A stretch of 5,522 bases of DNA, taken from positions 1 to 5,522 of the forward strand of contig JAGUVP010000300.1 in the NCBI GenBank assembly GCA_020062805.1, in the 5' to 3' direction. Source of the DNA: Candidatus Bipolaricaulis sp. Lineage in GTDB: Bacteria; Bipolaricaulota; Bipolaricaulia; Bipolaricaulales; Bipolaricaulaceae. Both the position numbers and the translations under genes were made by a program. Below, one piece after another: positions 1 through 4,093 of this stretch (its first letter is position 1; every line of letters starts with the position of its first letter). The notes under the pieces were generated by a model that saw only the letters and a list, made by a program, of their open reading frames with translations, was not told where the DNA came from and did no database searches.

Positions 1-281
1 CCGACGAGGCCCGGGAGCGGCTGTCGGCGTTCCGCGACCTCACGGACGGGTTCAAGATCGCGGAGGCCGACCTCCGCATCCGCGGGCCAGGGGACCTGCT
101 CGGCACCGAGCAGTCCGGGTTTGTGTCGAAGCTCCGGGCGGCCGACCTGACGCGAGATCTTGGGCTTCTGGAGAGGGCGCGGGACGAGGCGTTGCGCCTC
201 CTCGAAGAGGGAATCCCGGATGAGCTGTCCCGAGAGGTCGAACGCCGCTTCGGGGAAGCGCTGTCGTTGCTGGGAGTGTGA
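1..281 (+). CDS. recG: ATP-dependent DNA helicase RecG, C-terminal fragment (5' end outside window)
   Basis: Reading from base 3 gives 92 residues ending in TGA at 279-281; no start lies in the window. RecG is a superfamily 2 helicase that remodels stalled forks and Holliday junctions. The stretch DGFKIAEADLRIRGPGDLLG followed by TEQSG (about residues 17-41 of the fragment) is the strongly conserved block just after the helicase motor in RecG. The closing helix with LLERARDEALRLLEE matches the usual RecG end, where LL..AR.EA..LL is typical. The helicase motifs lie upstream and cannot be checked. The same block occurs in weaker form in Mfd, but the short tail after it, with no further domain, favours RecG. 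The gene runs into qng1 with only three bases between, so the two are probably co-transcribed. Confidence 0.93.
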   Translation, partial: DEARERLSAFRDLTDGFKIAEADLRIRGPGDLLGTEQSGFVSKLRAADLTRDLGLLERARDEALRLLEEGIPDELSREVERRFGEALSLLGV

Positions 282-284
282 GCA

Positions 285-1235
285 GTGACCGACAACCCTG
301 CACGAACGGGATCGCGCCTCGTCATGCGCCAGGCGAGATGGGTGCGGGTTGACCCCCAGGCCGTTCGCGCTCTCGCCGACCGAATGCGCGACCTCCCTGC
401 CATCGCTTGGGACAGGGAGTACCACTTCCAGGGCGAGGAGGAACTGACCCTGCGGTACCTCCTCGCGCTCGACGCGCTCAACTTCTGTTTCTGGCCTGTC
501 TCCCCGCTCATGGGGAAGAAGTGGTCCGTCCCCGGACCGGATGGAAAGGAACGGACAGGGTACTTTGCCCTCGCCTACGCGCTCCGCCGGGCCGCCGAGG
601 ACGATCCGTCGTTCTTCGCCCCGGAGGCCCTGGCCAGGGCCGAGGCCGACCGACTGCGGGCGGTCTTGGGGGAGATCCCTCTCGTTCCATGGCGGGTCCG
701 CGCCTTGCGGGAAGTGGGGCAGACCCTTCTCGGGTTTGGCTCAGCACAGGAGTTCTTCGCCCGCTCCCACAGATCGTGCCGACGGCTCGTGGAACTCGTC
801 ACCGCCCACCTTCCCCTGTTCCGCGATGCCGCCCTGCACCGAGGCCGGGAGGTCCTTTTCCACAAGCGGGCCCAGATCCTGTGCGCCGACGTCGCCGGAA
901 CGTTCGACAAGGAAGGACCAGGGGCGTTCCGTGATCTCGACTGGCTCACTGCGTTCGCCGACTACAAGCTCCCCCAGCTCCTGTGGGCCGGAGGCGCGCT
1001 CGCGCTCCACCCCGCTCTTGCCCAACGCCTCCGTCACCTCGTGCCTCTCGCAGCCGGATCGGCAGAGGAGGTCGAACTCAGGGCGGCCACGATCGTCGCC
1101 GTGGAAGACCTCGTTTCCGCCCTGCGTCTCCTCGGCCGTGTCGTGCGGCCGTTCGAGGTGGACTGGATGCTGTGGAACCTCTCTCAGAGCAAGCTCCCTG
1201 TCCCTCACCCCCGGGTGCGGACGCCTTTCTATTGA
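285..1235 (+). CDS. qng1: Queuosine 5'-phosphate N-glycosylase/hydrolase, queuosine salvage protein (Qng1, DUF2419)
   Basis: A 316-residue protein of normal length for the family. Qng1 cleaves the glycosidic bond of queuosine 5'-monophosphate to release free queuine, a cytosolic salvage step known from eukaryotes and some bacteria. Family signatures are in the right order: LNFCFWP (65-71), a HKRAQILCADV block (193-203), LTAFADYKLPQLL (221-233), EVELRAATIVAVEDL (262-276), VDWMLWNL (292-299) and the C-terminal PHPRVRTPFY, which matches the family's closing H..TRT.FY. The start is GTG at 285, with GGGAG at 272-276 inside the recG stop region as ribosome-binding site. An in-frame ATG at 324 is an alternative that would remove 13 unconserved residues. 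The stop is two bases before tgt, whose product uses queuine, so the pathway logic and the gene order agree. No key block appears to be missing. Confidence 0.92.
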   Translation: MTDNPARTGSRLVMRQARWVRVDPQAVRALADRMRDLPAIAWDREYHFQGEEELTLRYLLALDALNFCFWPVSPLMGKKWSVPGPDGKERTGYFALAYALRRAAEDDPSFFAPEALARAEADRLRAVLGEIPLVPWRVRALREVGQTLLGFGSAQEFFARSHRSCRRLVELVTAHLPLFRDAALHRGREVLFHKRAQILCADVAGTFDKEGPGAFRDLDWLTAFADYKLPQLLWAGGALALHPALAQRLRHLVPLAAGSAEEVELRAATIVAVEDLVSALRLLGRVVRPFEVDWMLWNLSQSKLPVPHPRVRTPFY

Positions 1236-1237
1236 CG

Positions 1238-2440
1238 ATGACCTCGTTTCGGATCGCGGCGAGGGTTCCCGGGGCAGAGGCGCGGACGGGCGTGCTTTCC
1301 ACCCCCCACGGAACGATCCACACCCCGGCGTTCGTGGCCGTGGCCACGCGAGGCACGGTCAAGGCCCTCAGCGTGGATGACCTCCTCTCCCTGGGGCTCG
1401 AGGTTCTCATCGGGAACACGTACCACCTCGCCCTCCGCCCAGGTGCGGAGGCGATCGCTTCCCTGGGGGGACTGCACGGGTTCACGGGATGGCGGGGCCC
1501 CTGGTTCACCGACTCCGGCGGTTTCCAGGTGTTCAGCCTCGGCGCTGGGAAGGTTCACGGCGTGGGGAAGATCGCATCCGTGTTTCCTGGTGATGCCCCG
1601 ACGAAGCCGGTGGGAGCATCGCTCGTCTACCTCACCGAGGACGGAGCCCACTTCCGGTCCATGGTGGACGGGGCCCCCGTGTTCTTCTCTCCAGAGGAGG
1701 TGATCCGTCTGCAGCGGCTCCTCGGGGCAGACGTGATCCTCCCGTTGGACGAGTGCACGTCGCCGTTTCACGATCACACGTACACGAAGTCGGCGATGGA
1801 ACGCACCCACCGCTGGGCGGAGCGGGCCCTCGTCGCGTTCGAGAGAACACAGGAGCTCGGGCCGAACCCCAGCCAGGTTCTGTGGGGGATCGTCCAGGGC
1901 GGGGCGCACGAGGACCTGCGGCGGGCGTCAGCCAAGACGATCGCCGCGATGGGGTTCCCCGGGTTCGCGATCGGAGGATCATTGGGCCGCTCAAAGGACG
2001 ACATGCTCCGCGTGATCGAGTGGACGGTGGCCGAGCTCCCGGAGGACCGGCCGCGGCACCTCCTTGGGATCGGGGGAGTGGAGGACATCCTCGCCGCGGT
2101 GAACCGGGGAGTGGATACGTTCGACTGCGCTGCGCCGACACGGCTCGCCCGAAACGGGGTCCTCCTCACGTTCGCTGAGGAAGGGTTCCGGATCGCGATC
2201 AAGAACGCCCGGTTCGCCCACGACGACCGCCCCATCGAGGAGGGCTGCGACTGCCCGGCCTGCCAGCGCTATTCCCGCGCCTTTCTTCGCCACTTGGTCC
2301 AGGCAGGGGAGCTCTCCTCCTACCGGCTCGCCACGCTTCACAACGTGCGGTTCATGGTTCGGCTCATGGACCGGGTGCGAGCGACGCTCTCCGCCGGTTG
2401 CTCCCCCACTTCAGACGTGGTGCGGGAACCGCGAGAGTGA
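1238..2440 (+). CDS. tgt: tRNA-guanine(34) transglycosylase, variant subtype with insertion, probably queuine-accepting
   Basis: A 400-residue Tgt, longer than the roughly 375 residues of classical bacterial enzymes. It exchanges G34 of GUN-anticodon tRNAs for a 7-deazaguanine base. Active-site blocks are TDSGGFQVFS (91-100), LDECTS (170-175), GIVQGG (217-222), FAIGGSLG (243-250) and TFDC-(A)2-PTRLARNG (294-307), whose Asp296 should be the nucleophile. The zinc site is C337-x-C339-x2-C342-x25-H368. About 25-30 extra residues (roughly 101-131) follow the first motif and replace the short loop before TEDGAHFRS. At the position of Val233 (Zymomonas numbering) this protein has Gly250, as eukaryotic queuine-using enzymes do; the Cys of DECT is retained. 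ATG at 1238 is chosen because conserved sequence begins there. It has no good Shine-Dalgarno site and lies two bases after the qng1 stop, so translational coupling is likely. A TTG at 1232 is a possible alternative. Confidence 0.96.
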   Translation: MTSFRIAARVPGAEARTGVLSTPHGTIHTPAFVAVATRGTVKALSVDDLLSLGLEVLIGNTYHLALRPGAEAIASLGGLHGFTGWRGPWFTDSGGFQVFSLGAGKVHGVGKIASVFPGDAPTKPVGASLVYLTEDGAHFRSMVDGAPVFFSPEEVIRLQRLLGADVILPLDECTSPFHDHTYTKSAMERTHRWAERALVAFERTQELGPNPSQVLWGIVQGGAHEDLRRASAKTIAAMGFPGFAIGGSLGRSKDDMLRVIEWTVAELPEDRPRHLLGIGGVEDILAAVNRGVDTFDCAAPTRLARNGVLLTFAEEGFRIAIKNARFAHDDRPIEEGCDCPACQRYSRAFLRHLVQAGELSSYRLATLHNVRFMVRLMDRVRATLSAGCSPTSDVVREPRE

Positions 2441-2604
2441 TCGGCCCCGAGGCAGCCAAAATGGTACCGGTGTAGCAAGGCAACAGACGATCCCTCACCG
2501 ATCCGCTCCGTTGGGGCATCGGTACCTCCTCCTCTTCCGGTGCCCCCAGCTCTGAGGGACCGATACCTGCCCCGGCAACACTTTCGCTGAGGCAAATCGC
2601 CTAC
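2441..2604. other. Intergenic region after tgt with competing inverted repeats
   Basis: There is no convincing coding sequence and no stem followed by a T-run, so no classical terminator for the recG-qng1-tgt operon is visible. The stretch is structured. ATCGGT at 2518-2523 can pair with ACCGAT upstream (2497-2502) or with ACCGAT downstream (2559-2564), so the two stems exclude each other. GGGGCA at 2513-2518 can also pair with TGCCCC at 2568-2573, which strengthens the downstream stem. GGTACC occurs at 2463-2468 and again at 2521-2526. The function is unknown; it could be a Rho-type termination zone, a leader element or a small RNA. The pairings were found by eye only. Confidence 0.35.
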
Positions 2605-2632
2605 TTGACAGAAGATCTCGGAGAATTATCAT
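2605..2632 (+). promoter_or_regulatory. Sigma-70-type promoter for the small-peptide gene
   Basis: The -35 box TTGACA (2605-2610) is a perfect consensus match. It is followed by a 16-base spacer and TATCAT (2627-2632), five of six matches to TATAAT. Transcription should start near 2639, leaving a 5' UTR of about 43 bases before the ATG at 2683. It is the best promoter seen in this window and is AT-rich against a GC-rich background, which argues that the short gene after it is genuinely expressed. Confidence 0.75.
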
Positions 2633-2647
2633 GATGATTACATCATG
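2630..2647. promoter_or_regulatory. Palindromic operator candidate over the -10 box and transcription start
   Basis: CATGATG (2630-2636) and CATCATG (2641-2647) form a perfect 7-bp inverted repeat around the four bases ATTA. The dyad centre (2638.5) coincides with the predicted transcription start, and the left arm overlaps the last bases of the -10 box. This is the classical site for a dimeric repressor. No regulator gene is present in the window, so the cognate protein is unknown. Confidence 0.45.
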
Positions 2648-2662
2648 CTGCCATAGCGGCAT
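2645..2662 (+). promoter_or_regulatory. 5'-UTR hairpin just upstream of the ribosome-binding site
   Basis: ATGCTGC (2645-2651) pairs with GCGGCAT (2656-2662) through seven base pairs, one of them a T-G wobble, around the tetraloop CATA. The stem ends four bases before the AAGGAGG site and would lie at the very 5' end of the mRNA. It could protect the transcript from 5' degradation or tune ribosome access. It shares three bases with the operator palindrome. Confidence 0.35.
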
Positions 2663-2682
2663 CTCAAGGAGGGGGATCGGTG

Positions 2683-2877
2683 ATGAGAAAGGTAGGATTC
2701 GTCGCGGCGGTTGTCTCGGTTGCTCTTGTGATAGCGGTGCTTCCCGCATTCTCCAGACTCGTCCCCGGTGATATGAGGACTCGCGCAGATGACGTAAATG
2801 ACGCTGCGAGCTATAACGAACAACGTCCCTACGACTCGGGCGGAAGCTGGCCGGAAGTAGTTGCGTATATGATATGA
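2683..2877 (+). CDS. Small exported or membrane-anchored peptide of unknown function
   Basis: A 64-residue protein (65 if the adjacent GTG at 2680 is used). I do not recognise a family. AAGGAGG at 2666-2672 is followed by a run of G and lies 7 bases before the GTG and 10 before the ATG. The N-terminus has MRK, then a hydrophobic segment at residues 4-20 and PAFS-RL, a plausible signal peptidase I site (Ala22/Ser24) before Arg25. The mature part would be about 40 residues, hydrophilic and net acidic (ADDVND, NEQRPYDSGG), ending in WPEVVAYMI. It has no Cys, so it is neither a lipoprotein nor disulfide-linked. The gene stands alone with its own promoter, operator-like dyad and ribosome-binding site. 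Possible roles are a secreted signalling peptide, a small envelope protein or a single-pass regulatory peptide; none is shown by sequence. Confidence 0.68.
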   Translation: MRKVGFVAAVVSVALVIAVLPAFSRLVPGDMRTRADDVNDAASYNEQRPYDSGGSWPEVVAYMI

Positions 2878-2905
2878 TCTGAGGCTCAGCGCTGTTTCGC
2901 GCATG

Positions 2906-2930
2906 GGGGGCTGAACCACTGACCCCCTTT
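2906..2930 (+). terminator. Weak Rho-independent terminator candidate after the small-peptide gene
   Basis: GGGGG (2906-2910) can pair with CCCCC (2923-2927) across a 12-base loop, followed at once by TTTGTGTT. It lies about 29 bases after the stop at 2877, as expected for a monocistronic unit. The stem is short, the loop long and the T-tract interrupted, so termination may be inefficient. Confidence 0.35.
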
Positions 2931-3001
2931 GTGTTCCGGATCCGAACCCGGATCCGCCAGATAAGTTCCTGGACCTTCGCCACGACCTCTTTCCCATTCA
3001 C
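2924..3001 (-). pseudogene. Possible relic of a DUF4342-type gene
   Basis: On the minus strand, 26 codons read VNGKEVVAKVQELI, then WRIRVRIRNTKG. From memory, DUF4342 proteins have a conserved segment of the form V.G.ELVEKVKELI.EGNVRRI.IKN.EG. The match would need loss of about three codons after ELI. Neither the sequence before (no plausible start with a ribosome-binding site) nor after (no glycine-rich hydrophobic segment) continues the family. Chance similarity of a Lys/Arg/Val-rich shadow frame is a real alternative. I report it as a weak trace only. Confidence 0.2.
2937..2956. repeat. 8-bp perfect inverted repeat with a 4-base loop
   Basis: The self-complementary octamer CGGATCCG occurs at 2937-2944 and again at 2949-2956, separated by AACC. 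The two copies can form an 8-bp hairpin. Because each copy is itself palindromic, the element is also a tandem pair of identical dyads. It follows the terminator candidate by ten bases and has no T-run, so it may be a transcript-end stabiliser, a protein site or chance. Confidence 0.4.
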
Positions 3002-3088
3002 CCGAGGTTCTCCTGCGCGTTTCCCTTCCTGTGTCCCCACCAACGCCCCCGCCACCCACGAGGATGGGGGGCACATCCTATCCTGACG

Positions 3089-3119
3089 CGCACGTGGCCC
3101 GACGAAGAGGCCACGTGCG
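3089..3119 (-). terminator. Strong 11-bp hairpin downstream of the minus-strand gene, terminator-like without T-tract
   Basis: CGCACGTGGCC (3089-3099) and its exact complement at 3109-3119 form an 11-bp, GC-rich stem with a nine-base loop. It lies 72 bases past the stop of the minus-strand gene ending at 3192. Neither strand shows a T-run after the stem, so it is not a textbook intrinsic terminator. A U-less terminator, an RNA 3'-end stabiliser or a protein-binding dyad (CACGTG core in each arm) would all fit. Confidence 0.45.
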
Positions 3120-3191
3120 GAACTGGTTCACGACCGGCTGACCGCAGGGGCGACGCAGCCTCCCGCGCCGCCACTGCTCTTCTCTTCACGC

Positions 3192-3602
3192 CTACAGGCC
3201 AGCAACATGGTAGCGAACGATGTGGCCGTGCTCCCGGGCCAGCGCTTCGATCTTCGCCCGGATCGCCCCGTGGTCGAATGTGTAAGCATAGACCTTCCCG
3301 AACAGCTTGGACTGCTCAGCGATGCCGCCTTCGCGCGGCCCCCGACCCGTCCGGTAGGTCTCCGTCTTGAACCCAACTCCACTCTCCGAAGCGAGGCCCA
3401 AGCCCGACTCTGTGAGAGACTCGGAGAGGTGCACTTCGCGCTTCTCCTCGTCCACCCGAATGCTTGCCCGGTAGACGAGCCGCTTCCGAGACAGGAACGT
3501 CTTCCTCTCCGCAACGACCTTGGCGAATCCGATCGCGTTGCCCCGTTCATCCACCTCCCCGCCGAACTCACCCAGAGCCCGAACCAACGCCTGCTTCACC
3601 AT
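3192..3602 (-). CDS. Conserved-looking hypothetical protein, 136 residues
   Basis: The frame stays open upstream to 3815, but the part above 3602 overlaps the PC4-family gene. ATG at 3602 is chosen because AAGGGGGG lies just before it at a workable distance and a protein-like pattern begins there. The product is soluble and highly charged, with no signal peptide or membrane segment. It has an N-terminal helix (MVKQALVRALGEFG), a central alternating region likely to be beta strands (KTFLSRKRLVYRASIRVDEEKREVHLS, 35-60), a Ser/Gly-rich linker with SESLTESGLGLASESGVGF (60-78), a patch with TYRTGRGPREGGIAEQSKLFGK (82-103) and a closing helix (HGAIRAKIEALAREHG). I have the impression of similar uncharacterised proteins in clostridia-like bacteria, but cannot verify it. 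It lies 118 bases downstream of the PC4-like gene on the same strand and may share its transcript. Confidence 0.72.
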   Translation of the reverse strand: MVKQALVRALGEFGGEVDERGNAIGFAKVVAERKTFLSRKRLVYRASIRVDEEKREVHLSESLTESGLGLASESGVGFKTETYRTGRGPREGGIAEQSKLFGKVYAYTFDHGAIRAKIEALAREHGHIVRYHVAGL

Positions 3603-3658
3603 ACCAGCCCCCCTTAGTTCATCCCGCTCGAACCGGATCCCCGGGCAGAGGCCACCGC

Positions 3659-3706
3659 ACGGAGCGTCGTCCGTTGACAGGGCCGTGCTGGCCGAGCGCC
3701 CTCCGT
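3659..3706 (-). other. Nested inverted repeats between the PC4-like and hypothetical genes
   Basis: ACGGAG (3659-3664) and CTCCGT (3701-3706) are complementary. Between them lies a smaller stem of GGCC/GGCC at 3681-3693 around CGTGC or its complement. On the minus strand this follows the PC4-like stop at 3721 by 14 bases, where an attenuator or processing site could sit. No T-run follows and no promoter was recognised in this 118-base spacer, so co-transcription with partial termination is only a suggestion. Confidence 0.2.
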
Positions 3707-3720
3707 TCGCAGGAACAAAG

Positions 3721-3933
3721 CTATGCGGTCTCCTTCTGCAACGCCTCGATGAGAGCTGAGCACATCTCCCAAGAGAGCGATACGCCCTTCTTGGTGGGGA
3801 GCCACTGCCCGTCATCGCCCTGGAAGAACTGCCGCAGGTCGAGGTACTCCTTGCCCTTGAACCTCGTCCGGCGAACGACGACCTTCTGGCCCGCGCCGCG
3901 CTCGAACTCCACGATCACACGTTCTTCGTCCAT
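3721..3933 (-). CDS. Transcriptional coactivator PC4/p15-family single-stranded nucleic-acid-binding protein
   Basis: A 70-residue protein, the size of a stand-alone bacterial PC4 domain. The family makes dimers of a four-stranded sheet and a helix that bind single-stranded DNA or RNA; bacterial members (YdbC-like) have general nucleic-acid roles that are poorly defined. Visible features are strand VIVEFERG (6-13), strand QKVVVRRTRFKGKEYLDLRQ (16-35), the hallmark DLRQFF followed by GDDGQWLPTKKGVSLS (32-54), and the terminal helix SWEMCSALIEALQK. The YLDLR-x(n)-PTKKG-x-SL pattern is diagnostic. ATG at 3933 has AAGGAG (3939-3944) five bases upstream, a clear choice. It is transcribed divergently from the acyltransferase-like gene and is followed on the same strand by the 136-residue unknown protein. 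Confidence 0.88.
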   Translation of the reverse strand: MDEERVIVEFERGAGQKVVVRRTRFKGKEYLDLRQFFQGDDGQWLPTKKGVSLSWEMCSALIEALQKETA

Positions 3934-4093
3934 AGTTGCTCCTTGAGTTCAGAATCTGCAGCAGGTCCCAACCCCTGTGCTCAGGAAGCATTCTATGCTC
4001 GACCACCGGTCTCCGCATGGTCCTATCCGCGGTAGACTCGGCACGGGCCGAAAAGGAGCGCCCCACCCCTATGGACGACCAGGCAGAGATCCG
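3934..4093. promoter_or_regulatory. Divergent intergenic region between the PC4-like and acyltransferase-like genes
   Basis: These 160 bases should hold promoters for both directions. On the minus strand TAGAAT (complement of 3990-3995) is a five-of-six -10 match and would give a leader of about 50 bases for the PC4-like gene, but no good -35 is seen 16-18 bases upstream. The dyad AGCAT-TCT-ATGCT (3987-3999) overlaps it and could be a small operator. On the plus strand no convincing promoter was found. AAAAGGAG at 4051-4058 is a good ribosome-binding motif, but the ATG it could serve (4071) is out of frame with the acyltransferase. Confidence 0.3.

Larger units (their letters stand above)
2878..3191. 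other. Non-coding interval with several inverted repeats
   Basis: No complete gene can be supported in these 314 bases. The region lies between the 3' ends of a plus-strand gene and a minus-strand gene, so it mainly holds termination-type structures. These are the G5/C5 stem at 2906-2927, an 8-bp stem at 2937-2956, a 6-bp stem of AGGATG/CATCCT at 3061-3079 and an 11-bp stem at 3089-3119. A short minus-strand stretch resembling DUF4342 lies at 2924-3001. Open frames here have no ribosome-binding site and atypical composition. Confidence 0.5.

Noticed and set aside
983..1237. Extended start for tgt overlapping qng1
   Set aside because: The frame is open to 983, but the added residues are Arg/Pro-rich shadow sequence of qng1. 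Tgt similarity begins at the ATG at 1238.
2930..3005. tRNA-like T-arm pattern on the minus strand (GGGTTCG)
   Set aside because: The stem bases flanking the loop do not pair, and no acceptor, D or anticodon arms can be placed around it.
2495..3076. A 193-codon open frame on the minus strand across the intergenic region
   Set aside because: It runs antisense through the small-peptide gene and its promoter, has no ribosome-binding site, and most of its composition is random-looking Arg/Ser/Pro. Only one short block looked protein-like and it is listed separately as a weak relic.
3207..3617. Plus-strand open frames across the 136-residue gene (3207-3617 and 3464-3946)
   Set aside because: They are antisense to two minus-strand genes with proper starts, have biased Pro/Arg/Ser content, and show no family motif.
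3635..3645. GGATCCCCGGG resembling a cloning-vector polylinker
   Set aside because: The match stops after 11 bases and the flanks are ordinary genomic sequence. GC-rich six-base sites occur often in such DNA.
3603..3815. N-terminal extension of the 136-residue minus-strand protein up to 3815
   Set aside because: The extension overlaps the PC4-family gene, has the Arg/Ser/Pro-rich look of a shadow frame, and lacks a ribosome-binding site. ATG 3602 has a good one.
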